Assembly (NCBI GenBank): GCA_016124495.1
Contig: WGNP01000013.1
Location: 124,001-188,000 of the forward strand
Direction of reading: 5' to 3'
DNA length: 64,000 bases
Source of the DNA: Hyphomonas sp.
Lineage (GTDB): Bacteria > Pseudomonadota > Alphaproteobacteria > Caulobacterales > Hyphomonadaceae
In this document: in pieces, positions 47,334-61,024 of the stretch
Layout: each line of letters begins with the position of its first letter
How positions within the stretch are numbered: position 1 is the first letter of the stretch
Notes under the pieces: generated by a model
Seen by the model: the letters and a program-made list of their open reading frames with translations, nothing else
Told to the model about the DNA's origin: nothing
The model's database searches: none
Position numbers and translations under genes: made by a program

Positions 47334-48323
47334 ATGAGCAAAGGTCTGGTGACGGTTTTTGGGGGTTCGGGCTTCATTGGCCGGTATGCCGCCCGCACGC
47401 TGGTAGAGCGCGGCTGGCGCGTCCGGGTCGCCTGCCGGCGGGTGCATACTGCGATTGACGTGCGCCTCGCCGGGCCGCCCGGCTGGGTAGACATCGTCCA
47501 GGCCAATGTGCGCGACCGCGCCTCGATAGACCGTGCGCTTGAGGGTGCGGACGCCGTGGTGAACCTGGTCGGCATCCTGTTTGAAAGCGGCAAGCAGACC
47601 TATGCCGGATCGCAGGGTGAGGGCGCGGCGCTGGTTGCTGAGGCGGCGGCAACAAAGGGTATCACGCGATTCGTGCAGGTCTCTGCCATCGGGGCGAATG
47701 CGGCGTCGCATTCGCCGTATGGACGAACCAAGGCGCAGGGCGAAGCGGATGTGCGTAACTTCGTCCCCACCGCGACCATCCTTCGCCCCTCCATTGTGTT
47801 CGGGGCCGAGGACCAGTTCTTTAACCGGTTCGCCGCAATGGCGCGCTCGGCGCCATTCCTGCCGGCGATTGGCGGCGGCAAGACAAAGTTCCAGCCGGTC
47901 TATGCCGGCAATGTGGCGAGCGCGATTGCGGCTGCCGTTGATACCGATATGGCCGCAGGCAGGACGTTTGAGCTGGGCGGGCCGGGCGTCTACACGTTCA
48001 ACGAACTCTACGACATCATTCTCAAGACGATCGACCTGAAGCGGTTCAAGCTGCCGCTGCCTTTCTTCGTGGCGCGCCCCGTCGGCTACATTACCGGTGC
48101 CGTGTGGCGTTTCGTGCCGCCCTTTTCCTGGGGCTTTCTCGGCGCCCCGCCGCTGACAGGCTCACAGGTTGAGATGCTGAAGGACGACAATGTGGTGGCG
48201 CCCGGCGCCCTCACGCTGGCCGATCTTGGCGTGACGGACCCGGAATCAGTTGAGGCGATTGTGCCGCGCTATCTCTGGCGCTTCCGCACCTACGGCGAAT
48301 TCCACAAGCCCAGCGAAGCCTGA
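47334..48323 (+). CDS. NDUFA9-like NAD(P)-binding protein (complex I-associated, atypical SDR)
   Basis: A 329-residue atypical SDR with the dinucleotide-binding loop GGSGFIG at 9-15 and the YGRTKAQGE motif, which keeps the Tyr-xxx-Lys pair. The region ILRPSIVFGAEDQFFNRFA is typical of the NDUFA9/complex I 39 kDa subunit group. It may act in respiratory complex I assembly or bind NADPH. The ATG at 47334 follows GAGAGGCAAGG at about 47320. It ends adjacent to the convergent uppP stop. Confidence 0.85.
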   Translation: MSKGLVTVFGGSGFIGRYAARTLVERGWRVRVACRRVHTAIDVRLAGPPGWVDIVQANVRDRASIDRALEGADAVVNLVGILFESGKQTYAGSQGEGAALVAEAAATKGITRFVQVSAIGANAASHSPYGRTKAQGEADVRNFVPTATILRPSIVFGAEDQFFNRFAAMARSAPFLPAIGGGKTKFQPVYAGNVASAIAAAVDTDMAAGRTFELGGPGVYTFNELYDIILKTIDLKRFKLPLPFFVARPVGYITGAVWRFVPPFSWGFLGAPPLTGSQVEMLKDDNVVAPGALTLADLGVTDPESVEAIVPRYLWRFRTYGEFHKPSEA

Positions 48324-49178
48324 TCAGGCGACCATGGGGATCGGCATCATCGTCAGCAGCGCGATGCCCAGCAGGATCCGGTAGGCCACGAAGGGCAGGA
48401 AGCTCATCCGGCGTACCAGCGCCATGAGGATGTAGATCGCCACGAGTCCCGAGAGCGCGGAGCCTGCGCCGATGGCGATGGCTTCGCCGGCTGTGACTGT
48501 CACCATGCCGACTTCACTGCCGAAATAGAACTCCGCGATCATGTAGAGGCCGACCGCCGTCAGCACCGGCGCGCCGACCAGCATGCCGAACTTTGCGGCG
48601 TCGGGACGCGAATAGCCCAGCGCGCGGGCGGTCGTCATGGTGATGCCGGAGCGCGACGTGCCGGGCAGGACCGCTGCGATGACCTGGACAGCGCCGATCA
48701 GGACAGCGTGCCAGGGCGGCATTTCGTTGATGGTGCGGGTTTTGGCGCCGTAGATGTCCGCGAGGCCGAGCAGGATGCCGAACCCGATCAGCGGGATGGC
48801 GACGCCCTGCACCGAGCGAACGGCCTCGTTCACCGGATCGGGAATGTACAGCCGCGCGAGAGCAAGTCCGAGCATGGTCAGCGGCAGGGAGGCCAGAAGG
48901 TTCATGGCAAGGCGTTCTCCCGGGCTGAGTTCGCGTTTGGCGCCGAGCGCGCCGGGGAGGGCGAACACGCCGATAACCGCTTCGCCGATTTCCTTGCGGA
49001 AATAGATCAGCATAGACGCCACGGTGCCGAAGTTTGCGACGGCATTGATCAGCAGCTCATCCCGGCCTTCATAGCCGAAATAGCTGGCCGCCAGCAGCAC
49101 GTGTGCCGAGGAAGACACGGGCAGCCATTCAGTGATGCCCTGAACAATCGAAATGATGAGAATCTGGAGGATCGACAT
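48324..49178 (-). CDS. uppP: Undecaprenyl-diphosphatase
   Basis: Membrane enzyme (BacA/UppP type) that dephosphorylates undecaprenyl pyrophosphate to recycle the lipid carrier for peptidoglycan. It has 284 residues with about eight membrane segments. Catalytic motifs are present: GITEWLPVSSSAHVLL near the N-terminus and PGTSRSGITMTTAR further on. The ATG at 49178 has GGAGGA upstream; the extra upstream frame lacks family similarity. Confidence 0.96.
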   Translation of the reverse strand: MSILQILIISIVQGITEWLPVSSSAHVLLAASYFGYEGRDELLINAVANFGTVASMLIYFRKEIGEAVIGVFALPGALGAKRELSPGERLAMNLLASLPLTMLGLALARLYIPDPVNEAVRSVQGVAIPLIGFGILLGLADIYGAKTRTINEMPPWHAVLIGAVQVIAAVLPGTSRSGITMTTARALGYSRPDAAKFGMLVGAPVLTAVGLYMIAEFYFGSEVGMVTVTAGEAIAIGAGSALSGLVAIYILMALVRRMSFLPFVAYRILLGIALLTMMPIPMVA

Positions 49179-49344
49179 GGGCCCGTCGGGTCTGCTGGAG
49201 ATTGGGGCTTCAGGCCTAGCGCAGAATGGTAAAGCTTTGGAGCGGGCCGCTGCGCCAAGGGTCAAAAATGTGAAACTCCAAAATGATATGTATTATTGCT
49301 TAGACTCTCTTCCTTGGAAGCCCTGAGACTGAAAAATCCGCTTA

Positions 49345-49365
49345 TAAATATCATTATGATATTTA
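49345..49365. promoter_or_regulatory. Perfect 21-base AT-rich palindrome upstream of gltD
   Basis: Ten-base perfect arms around a central T (arms TAAATATCAT and ATGATATTTA), 91 bases before the gltD start. A second element with the same ATGATAT half lies at 49283-49289, followed by GTATTATT, forming a weaker dyad. Placed in an unusually AT-rich 277-base intergenic region between uppP and gltD, it is a likely repressor or activator site. Confidence 0.6.
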
Positions 49366-49455
49366 CAAATACCAATCTGGCTTGCTGTCTGGCGGCCTGG
49401 ACTTTAAGCAGCGAGCACCGCGCGCGAAGAGCGCAGCGTTCGGGAGAATAGCCTT

Positions 49456-50898
49456 ATGGCCGAGAAGATGCTGCAGTTCACGAAAGTTTCGCGCGCGATG
49501 CCCGCAAAACGCCCGGCGCCCGTTCGCGCCGAAGACTTCTCTGAAATCTATGCAGACTTCTCCGCCGAAGCCGCCAAGGCCCAGGCAGGGCGCTGCTCGC
49601 AGTGCGGCGTGCCCTTCTGCCAGCAGGGCTGCCCTCTGCAGAACAACATCCCGGACTGGCTGAAGCTTGCCGCCGAGGACCGGATGGAAGAAGCCTGGCG
49701 CGTCTCCTCCGCCACCAACAACATGCCGGAGATCTGCGGCCGCATATGCCCGCAGGACCGTCTCTGCGAGGGCATCTGCACGATCGAACAGTCCGGCCAC
49801 GGCACAGTTACGATCGGTTCGATCGAGAAACACATCACCGATACAGCCTGGGCCGAGGGCTGGATCAAGCCGATCAAGCCGCCGCGCGAGCGGGCGCAGT
49901 CGGCTGGCATCATTGGTGCAGGGCCTGGCGGCCTTGCCGCTGGCGAGCAGCTGCGCCGCAAGGGCTATCAGGTGACGGTGTACGACGCGTATGACCGGGG
50001 CGGCGGATTACTGGTTTACGGCATTCCCGGCTTCAAGCTGGAGAAGGACGTCGTCGAGCGCCGCATCCGGCACCTTGAGGCGTCCGGCATCCGGTTCAAG
50101 TTCAACACGCGCGTCGGCAAAGATGTTTCGCTGAGTGACCTGCGCGCCGAGCATGACACCGTGTTGATCGCGACGGGCGTCTATGCGGCGAAGGATTTGA
50201 AATGTCCGGGCAGCGGCGCCGACGGCGTGCTGGCGGCGCTGGATTATCTGACCGCCTCAAACCGCAAGGGCCTTGGCGACACCGTTGAAGCCTTCGAATC
50301 CGGCGAGCTGAATGCACTCGGCAAGCGCGTAGTGGTCATCGGCGGCGGCGATACGGCGATGGACTGTGTGCGGACGGCCGTGCGTCAGGGCGCCAAATCG
50401 GTGACGTGTCTATATCGCCGCGATCGCGCCAACATGCCCGGCTCGCAGCGCGAAGTGCAGAACGCCGAGGAAGAGGGCGTCGTTTTCGAATGGCTCAGCG
50501 CGCCGGAAGCGATCCTCGATTCCAGGAATGGTAAGGTGAAAGCCGTGCGCGCCAGCAAGATGAAGCTGGGAGAGCCGGATGCCTCCGGTCGCCAGACGCC
50601 GGTCAAGTCCGGAGAGATGATCGACGTAAAAGCCGACATGGTGATCAAGGCGCTCGGCTTTGACCCGGAAGACCTGCCGCTTCTGTTTAATGAGCCAGCG
50701 CTGACCGTGAACCGCTGGGGCGCTGTGCGCGTGGACTACGCGACGATGCAGACCAGCCTTCCGGGCGTCTATGCGGCGGGCGATATCGTGCGCGGCGCTT
50801 CGCTCGTTGTCTGGGCGATCAAGGATGGCCGCGACGCGGCCGAGGCAATGCACAAGGCGATGAAAGCCATGGCGTCCACCAAAGTGGCGGCGGAGTAA
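49456..50898 (+). CDS. gltD: Glutamate synthase [NADPH] small subunit
   Basis: Beta subunit that transfers electrons from NADPH through FAD and Fe-S clusters to GltB. It has 480 residues. Cysteine motifs near the N-terminus (RCSQCGVPFCQQGCPLQNNIPDW, about 47-69, and CGRICPQDRLCEGICTIEQ, about 94-112) bind the 4Fe-4S clusters. FAD- and NADPH-binding loops GAGPGGLAAGEQL and VVIGGGDTAMD are visible. It precedes gltB by five bases; the order gltD-gltB is reversed relative to E. coli. Confidence 0.97.
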   Translation: MAEKMLQFTKVSRAMPAKRPAPVRAEDFSEIYADFSAEAAKAQAGRCSQCGVPFCQQGCPLQNNIPDWLKLAAEDRMEEAWRVSSATNNMPEICGRICPQDRLCEGICTIEQSGHGTVTIGSIEKHITDTAWAEGWIKPIKPPRERAQSAGIIGAGPGGLAAGEQLRRKGYQVTVYDAYDRGGGLLVYGIPGFKLEKDVVERRIRHLEASGIRFKFNTRVGKDVSLSDLRAEHDTVLIATGVYAAKDLKCPGSGADGVLAALDYLTASNRKGLGDTVEAFESGELNALGKRVVVIGGGDTAMDCVRTAVRQGAKSVTCLYRRDRANMPGSQREVQNAEEEGVVFEWLSAPEAILDSRNGKVKAVRASKMKLGEPDASGRQTPVKSGEMIDVKADMVIKALGFDPEDLPLLFNEPALTVNRWGAVRVDYATMQTSLPGVYAAGDIVRGASLVVWAIKDGRDAAEAMHKAMKAMASTKVAAE

Positions 50899-50903
50899 GT
50901 CAG

Positions 50904-55442
<4,539 letters not shown>

Positions 55443-55463
55443 CGCCCGGCCTGACTTTTCGGT

Positions 55464-56369
55464 CTATGCCACCGGCGGCTTCTTACGCCGGATGCGCGGC
55501 CAGATGAGGCGAAGCCAGATCCAGAGCAGCGCGCCGATCAGAATGAGCCACGGCAGGCCCACTGCAAACGCAGTGACAACCGCCGCAACAGCGCTGGCAA
55601 GATTGTAGAAAAAGCTACCGAACGCATTTCCAAGCGGCTCAAGCGCGCCTTGCGAAAGCGGGTCGGTCTTCGTCTCGTAGCCGACGGACAGCTGGCTCAT
55701 GTTGACCCGCTGGCGCAGCGCCGCGAGGCTCGAGGTCAGCGAGTCGATTTCGCCGTTCACCCGGGCAAGCTCACGCTGGGTCTCCAGCAGTTCTCCCAGA
55801 TTGCCAGGCCTGTCGGCCAGCAATTCCTCAATACGTTCCTGCAGCAGGATCTGCGCCTTCAGGCGCGCATCGGTGTCGATGATCGTGACGGTCAGATCTT
55901 CGGCCGTGGTCTGACGGTTTGTCACCTCGCCTTTCACCGCTTCAGCTTCCGCCTCGATGCCACTCAGAAACGTGTCGATCCAGGCAGGCGTCGCCCTGAT
56001 GTTCAGGGAAGCAGACGCCTGGTCTTCAGAGTAGGCGTTGAGCCAGGAATTAGTGACCACGCAAACCGCCGGCCCGGCCTTGTTGCAGGCGTCAATGTGG
56101 GCCTGCATCGTGGGCTCGATCGACCCTACGGGAATGCGCAGACCGATCGAATGGGAGTAGGCGATGTACTGGACCGCGCCGGCGGCGTCAGGGGTGGCCT
56201 CAACGACCTCTCCAGCGACAGCTTCTTCCATCGGCGCGTCGGCCATCTTCATGGCTTCCGGCGTAGGCGGCGCCATGGCCGGGCTCGACCCGTAGGTGTG
56301 GTCGGAGGCGCCGCAGGCGGCCAGCAGGATGCCTGACGCAGCGGCTGCAAGCGAAACTCGGAATTTCAT
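55464..56369 (-). CDS. DUF4349 domain-containing lipoprotein
   Basis: A 301-residue exported protein. The signal peptide ends in a lipobox (ILLAAC, Cys19). It continues with a Pro/Ala/Glu-rich linker, then the DUF4349 domain with a coiled-coil region (about 185-225, RNxDARLKAQILLQERIEELL) and a C-terminal membrane segment (about 265-290) ending in basic residues (WPRIRRKKPP). It probably spans from the lipid anchor to the membrane. Function is unknown. The ATG at 56369 is chosen for the signal sequence. Confidence 0.85.
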   Translation of the reverse strand: MKFRVSLAAAASGILLAACGASDHTYGSSPAMAPPTPEAMKMADAPMEEAVAGEVVEATPDAAGAVQYIAYSHSIGLRIPVGSIEPTMQAHIDACNKAGPAVCVVTNSWLNAYSEDQASASLNIRATPAWIDTFLSGIEAEAEAVKGEVTNRQTTAEDLTVTIIDTDARLKAQILLQERIEELLADRPGNLGELLETQRELARVNGEIDSLTSSLAALRQRVNMSQLSVGYETKTDPLSQGALEPLGNAFGSFFYNLASAVAAVVTAFAVGLPWLILIGALLWIWLRLIWPRIRRKKPPVA

Positions 56370-56465
56370 GGACACGGTCCTTCCCGGAATACCCAAGCGG
56401 CTACTCACGCACCAACGCCCTGAAAATGGCAATAGGGCGCCGCTTTCAGGGAGAGATGAGGCTTT

Positions 56466-58013
56466 TCAGGGCCGGAAGGATATCCGGCGCTCGCCCGCTT
56501 CGATGGCGCGCTGAGCATGGTGGGCGAAATCGACCAGCAGGCTGCGTGTCTGGCGCGGGTCGATGATCTCTTCGGCAAGGAAGCTTTCCGCCGTGCGGAA
56601 GGGCGAGCGGATCGCCTCAAACTTCTTGTAAAGCGCCGCTTTCAGTTCCTCGGGGTTCTCGGCCTCGGACAGTTCTTTGCGGAACGCCGCCTCGATCCCG
56701 CCTGCCATTGGCAGCGAGCCCCAGTCGCCACTTGGCCAGCAATAGCGCCACTTGGTCTTCGACTGGTTCATCATCGCAGAACCTGCCAGCCCGTAAGCCT
56801 TGCGGATCACCACCGAGCAGACGGGCACGTCCGCCTGGTAGACCGCCGTCATGGCGCGCACGCCCGCACGGGTGACGCCTGCTGTCTCCGCCTTCACACC
56901 GACAGCGAAGCCGGGGCAATCGACGAAGTGAATGACCGGCAGATGGAAAGTCGAGCACAGGTCCATCTGGCGCGTTACCTTGTCGCATACGTCCGCTGTC
57001 CAAGCCCCGTCCAGAAAAAATGGATCGCCGGCCATGATGCCCACAGCAAAGCCATCAATTCGCGCGAGGCCGGTGACGATGCCGCGTCCCCAGTCATGGC
57101 CGATCTCGAAGAAGCTGCCGCGGTCCACCGCCGCCTCGATGATCTTGCGCGGCTTGTAGGGCGTGCGGCCATCCTTCGGCACGAGAGAGATCAGGCTCTC
57201 CTCCTTGCGTTTCGGATCGTCCGTGGGCTGCAGGCGCTCGGGAAGGTGATGCACCGACGGGGGCAGGTAGGAGAGGAAGCGCCGCGCCGCCGCAAAGGCA
57301 TCCGCCTCGCTGTCGACGACGTTATCCACAGTGCCGTTCTGCCCCTGGATCTTCCAGCCGCCGAGTTCCTCCTTGGTGACATTCTCGCCGAGGGCGATGG
57401 CGACCGGCGGGCCCGCCACAAACACCTGGCTGAGCTCCTTGACCATGATCGAGAAATGGCTCGCCGCGACGCGCCCCGCGCCCATCCCGGCGCACGGCCC
57501 CAGCGCGAGCGAGACGAACGGCACCTGCGACAGGCCGGTCACGATCTCGTTCCAGCCCGGCGTCTCGGGGATATAGGTGCGCGGGTCTTTCTCCAGGGCC
57601 TTGACCGAGCCGCCGCCACCCGTACCGTCGATCATCTGCACCAGCGGCATCCGGTACTCGGTCGCCATCTTGATCATCTGAACCATCTTCTGCCAGATCG
57701 AGGCATCAGACGCCCCGCCCCGCACGGTGAAGTCGTCGGCCAGAATCACCACCGGCCGGCCCTCAAGCCGCGCGCGCCCGGTCACCGAAGTGGACGGCGT
57801 AAAGCCGGCAAGCTCGTCATCCGGCCCGTAAGTGGCCTTGCCGGCAATCTTCCCGATTTCGTGGAAGCTGCCGGGATCGGCCAGGAACGCCACGCGCTCC
57901 CGCACAGTCAGTTTGCCGCGTCCCCGCTGGCGTTCGACAGGTTCTTCCCCGCCCATGTGTTCGGCCAGACGCTCGCGCCGGCGCAGCTCTTCGATCGATT
58001 TTTCCCAACTCAT
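56466..58013 (-). CDS. Acyl-CoA carboxylase beta (carboxyltransferase) subunit
   Basis: Carboxyltransferase subunit of 515 residues, crotonase-like in two halves, similar to propionyl- or methylcrotonyl-CoA carboxylase beta subunits. Visible parts are GKLTVRERVAFLADPGSF (about 33-50), the N-half oxyanion region LALGPCAGMGAGRVA, GENVTKEELGGWKI, and the C-half FVDCPGFAVGVKAETAGVTRAG. It needs a biotin-carboxylase/BCCP alpha subunit, which is not in the window. The acyl-CoA substrate is not known. It is divergent from the SCP2 gene. Confidence 0.9.
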   Translation of the reverse strand: MSWEKSIEELRRRERLAEHMGGEEPVERQRGRGKLTVRERVAFLADPGSFHEIGKIAGKATYGPDDELAGFTPSTSVTGRARLEGRPVVILADDFTVRGGASDASIWQKMVQMIKMATEYRMPLVQMIDGTGGGGSVKALEKDPRTYIPETPGWNEIVTGLSQVPFVSLALGPCAGMGAGRVAASHFSIMVKELSQVFVAGPPVAIALGENVTKEELGGWKIQGQNGTVDNVVDSEADAFAAARRFLSYLPPSVHHLPERLQPTDDPKRKEESLISLVPKDGRTPYKPRKIIEAAVDRGSFFEIGHDWGRGIVTGLARIDGFAVGIMAGDPFFLDGAWTADVCDKVTRQMDLCSTFHLPVIHFVDCPGFAVGVKAETAGVTRAGVRAMTAVYQADVPVCSVVIRKAYGLAGSAMMNQSKTKWRYCWPSGDWGSLPMAGGIEAAFRKELSEAENPEELKAALYKKFEAIRSPFRTAESFLAEEIIDPRQTRSLLVDFAHHAQRAIEAGERRISFRP

Positions 58014-58126
58014 GGAAGACAGGTGATCGCCTTGCCGCCGCGCCCGTCAACGGGAATCTTCTTGCTCCGCGCGCGCCGGTTTGCTTTATCCCCCCCTCAG
58101 ACCCAATTCCCAAGGAGGAACCCCGG

Positions 58127-58432
58127 ATGGATCTCGCACAACTGACTGCCCGCGCTTCGGAAGCCCTGTCCGGCGGCAGCGATTTCAAGAAAAAAGTCAA
58201 GTTTGATTTCGGCAGCGTCGGCAAGCTGCTGATCGACGGCGCCAACGGCAAAGTCGACAATTCCGACGACCCGGCTGATGCCACCATTTCCGTCGCCTGG
58301 GACGACTTCGCCAAGATCTCGTCTGGTGCGATGGACCCGACGATGGCCTTCATGCAGGGCAAGCTGAAAGTCACAGGTGACATGTCGGTCGCCATGCAGC
58401 TTCAAAGCCTGATGAAAAAGCTCGCCGGCTGA
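58127..58432 (+). CDS. SCP2 sterol-binding domain protein
   Basis: A 101-residue single-domain protein of the SCP2 family, which binds lipids or acyl-CoA in a hydrophobic tunnel. Typical features are KVKFDFGSVGKLLIDG near the start and the FMQGKLKVTGDMSVAMQLQSLMKKL tail. An AAGGAGG site precedes the ATG. It is probably the lead gene of a plus-strand group of lipid-related genes. Confidence 0.9.
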   Translation: MDLAQLTARASEALSGGSDFKKKVKFDFGSVGKLLIDGANGKVDNSDDPADATISVAWDDFAKISSGAMDPTMAFMQGKLKVTGDMSVAMQLQSLMKKLAG

Positions 58433-58443
58433 TCCGGCTTGCC

Positions 58444-58480
58444 GAAAGGCATTGACCTGAAAGGCATTGACCTGAAAGGC
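58444..58480 (+). repeat. Fifteen-base tandem repeat, two and a half copies
   Basis: Units of GAAAGGCATTGACCT at 58444-58458 and 58459-58473, with a partial third (GAAAGGC, 58474-58480) that forms the left arm of the adjacent terminator. It lies right after the SCP2 stop and suggests recent slippage duplication. Confidence 0.95.
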
Positions 58481-58508
58481 CGCCCGGAGACACCTTCGGG
58501 CGGCCTTT
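58475..58508 (+). terminator. Intrinsic terminator after the SCP2 gene
   Basis: Perfect 12-base-pair stem (58475-58486 with 58497-58508), ten-base loop, followed by ACTTTTC. It sits 20 bases before the next gene and could attenuate transcription between the SCP2 and hydrolase genes. Confidence 0.8.
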
Positions 58509-58527
58509 ACTTTTCGGGATGTGATAT

Positions 58528-59478
58528 ATGGATGACAAGGCGGCACGGCGTTCGGGGTTTGTGACCCTGAAGGGCAATCCTGCGCCCGAGGGCGCGGCCG
58601 TCGTCTGGTTCAGCGGCGAGGGAGGCCGCGAGCTGCGTGCCTGCGCGGCGCCGGCCCTGGCGGCCGCCAAGGCGCGCGGCACTGTCATTGTCTGCCCGGG
58701 CCGCACCGAGTTCATAGAGAAGTATTTCGAAGTCGGCCGTGAACTCCAGCAGATGGGCTTTGCGGTTCTGATTCTTGACTGGCCCGGCCAGGGCTTGTCG
58801 GAGCGCCTGCTCGACGACAGCAAGAAGGGTCATATTGACCGGTTCGAGACATTCATGGGCGCGCTGGCCAATGGCCTTGAAGAATTGCAGGACAGGCTGC
58901 CACGGCCGCATGTCTGCCTCGCGCACTCGATGGGCGGCGCGATCGCGTTGGCCGCCATCGCTCAGGATTTCGTCAGGGTCGACGCCGCCGCCTTCGTTTC
59001 GCCGATGTGGGGTTTGAAGTCTAAGTTCTTCGGGATGAGCTATCTCGTGTGGGCGATGCGCGCGACCGGCCGCTCCGGTGACTACGCTGTCCAGCCCGGT
59101 CCGCCGGAAAAATTTGAAACCAACATCGTCACGCACGATAAGCGGCGCTGGGAATTGCAACGTGACCTGATAGATGCGGCGCCTGATCTCGAGCTTGGCC
59201 CGGTCACGTGGGGTTGGCTGGGCGCCTCCCTTGATATCCTGGCGACTTTCACCAAGCCGAAAGCCCTGTCCCGGGTAGGCATTCCTGTCTTCGTGGCCTC
59301 CGCCTCGCAAGAGAAGCTGGTCGACAATGCCAGCCACGTGGAAATCTGCCGCCGCCTCAAGGATTGCGACCACATAACGGTTGAGGGCGCCATGCATGAA
59401 ATCCTGATGGAGACCGACGACCGGCGGGCGGAATTCTGGGCCGGTTTCCAGCGGCTGCTGAAGCGGGCCGGAATCTGA
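58528..59478 (+). CDS. Alpha/beta hydrolase (lysophospholipase/PldB-like)
   Basis: Serine hydrolase of 316 residues. The nucleophile elbow is AHSMGGAI (Ser at about 133). The oxyanion and lid area has DWPGQGLSERL, and the catalytic His is in EGAMHEILMETD. The acidic residue area reads SASQEKLVDN, with Glu instead of the more usual Asp. The substrate is probably a lysophospholipid or monoglyceride. The terminator just upstream suggests its own promoter (TATATG around the start). Confidence 0.85.
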   Translation: MDDKAARRSGFVTLKGNPAPEGAAVVWFSGEGGRELRACAAPALAAAKARGTVIVCPGRTEFIEKYFEVGRELQQMGFAVLILDWPGQGLSERLLDDSKKGHIDRFETFMGALANGLEELQDRLPRPHVCLAHSMGGAIALAAIAQDFVRVDAAAFVSPMWGLKSKFFGMSYLVWAMRATGRSGDYAVQPGPPEKFETNIVTHDKRRWELQRDLIDAAPDLELGPVTWGWLGASLDILATFTKPKALSRVGIPVFVASASQEKLVDNASHVEICRRLKDCDHITVEGAMHEILMETDDRRAEFWAGFQRLLKRAGI

Positions 59479-59515
59479 CGGTCAGCCTACAGATAAAAAT
59501 CAATGGAGGAATGAC

Positions 59516-60973
59516 ATGGCGCTGATTTCACTGTCCCGAATCGTGGCGCACTGGACAGCGCTCCAGCCCGCCCGCGTGGCGCTCGTCCACGAAGGGGCGA
59601 GCCTCAGCTGGGGCGAACTCGAGGCCCGCACCAACCGCCTCGCCCGCGCCTACCAGGCGCTCGGTGTGAAAAAGGACGACTTCGTCACCATCGCCCTGCC
59701 CAACGGCATCGAGTTTTTCGAAGCCTGCCTCGCCACCTGGAAAGCCGGCGCGACGCCGCAGCCGGTCTCCTCGCGCCTGCCTAAGTTCGAGCGCGATCAG
59801 ATTGTCGAAGTCGGCGCGCCGAGCCTCGTCGTGGGTGTCGATCCCGGCGAGTACGCCCCCAATCCCTGCCTTTCTGCCGGATACAAGCCTGACGGCGCGC
59901 TGCCCTATATGCCGCTGCCGGAAGTCACGTCGGTCAGTTACAAGGCGATGACTTCCGGCGGCTCTACCGGCCGGCCCAAGCTGATCGTCTCGAAATCACC
60001 CGCTGCCTCCGATCCGGATGTGCCGCTGCTGGAGATCCCGCAGCAGGGCTGCATGCTGATCCCCGGCCCGCTCTATCACAACGGGCCATTCCTCTGGGCC
60101 ATGACGGCGCTGTTCAAGGGCTGCACCGTGGTCGTTACCACGCGCTTCGATGCCGAGGAGACGCTGCGCCTCATCGAGGCCCACAAGGTGGATGTCGTAT
60201 ACATGGTGCCGACCATGATGCGCCGCATCTGGGCACTGCCGGAGGAAGTCCGTACACGCTACGATCTCTCCGGCCTCAAGGCGCTCTGGCACCTCGCCGC
60301 GCCCTGCCCGCCCTGGCTCAAGGAATGCTTCATCGAGTGGCTCGGACCGGAGGTAATCTGGGAACTTTACGGCGGCACCGAAGGGCAGGGCTCCACCACT
60401 ATTCAGGGTACGGAATGGCTGAAGCACAAAGGATCGGTCGGAAAGCCCGTCGAGACCTGTGAGATGAAAGTCGTTGGTGAAGACGGCGAAACCCTGCCAC
60501 CCGGCAAGGTTGGCGAAGTCTTCATCCGCCCGCTCGCAGGCGCCGGCACCACCTATCACTACATCGGCGCAGAATCGAAATCGATTGAAGGCGGATGGGA
60601 AAGCCTCGGCGACATGGGCTGGATGGATGCCGAGGGGTATCTCTACCTGACCGACCGCCTCTCCGACATGATCCTTGTCGGCGGCGCCAACATCTATCCG
60701 GCCGAAGTCGAAGCTGCGATCGATGCTTTCCCCGGCGTGCGCTCCTCCGCCGTGATCGGCCTGCCGGACGACGATATGGGCGCGCGTCTGCACGCGGTCA
60801 TCGACAGGCCCGAAGGCCCCGCTGATCCGACAGCGATGGAAGCCCACCTCGCGGAACGTCTCGTGCGCTACAAAGTGCCGAAGAGCTTCGAGTATGTGGA
60901 CGAACCGGTCCGCGACGATGCCGGAAAGGTCCGCCGAAAGGCCCTGAGGGAAGCCCGCCTCGCCGCCTCTTGA
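59516..60973 (+). CDS. Acyl-CoA synthetase (AMP-forming, bile-acid CoA ligase-like)
   Basis: ATP-dependent CoA ligase of 485 residues. The P-loop-like A3 motif is MTSGGSTGRPKLIVSK (about 143-158). The motif ELYGGTEGQGSTTI (about 285-298) and the A8 region YLTDRLSDMILVGGANIYPAEVE (about 379-401) follow, and the catalytic Lys lies in GKVRRKALRE near the end. The GGTEG variant and overall length resemble steroid/bile-acid CoA ligases (BaiB-like). GGAGGAATGAC precedes the ATG. The substrate is probably a carboxylic acid of lipid or steroid type, by inference. Confidence 0.9.
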   Translation: MALISLSRIVAHWTALQPARVALVHEGASLSWGELEARTNRLARAYQALGVKKDDFVTIALPNGIEFFEACLATWKAGATPQPVSSRLPKFERDQIVEVGAPSLVVGVDPGEYAPNPCLSAGYKPDGALPYMPLPEVTSVSYKAMTSGGSTGRPKLIVSKSPAASDPDVPLLEIPQQGCMLIPGPLYHNGPFLWAMTALFKGCTVVVTTRFDAEETLRLIEAHKVDVVYMVPTMMRRIWALPEEVRTRYDLSGLKALWHLAAPCPPWLKECFIEWLGPEVIWELYGGTEGQGSTTIQGTEWLKHKGSVGKPVETCEMKVVGEDGETLPPGKVGEVFIRPLAGAGTTYHYIGAESKSIEGGWESLGDMGWMDAEGYLYLTDRLSDMILVGGANIYPAEVEAAIDAFPGVRSSAVIGLPDDDMGARLHAVIDRPEGPADPTAMEAHLAERLVRYKVPKSFEYVDEPVRDDAGKVRRKALREARLAAS

Positions 60974-61024
60974 CTTCCCCAAGGGCGCGGCCCGCCTCGT
61001 GCTGCCAACAAGGGAGAAACGTCT

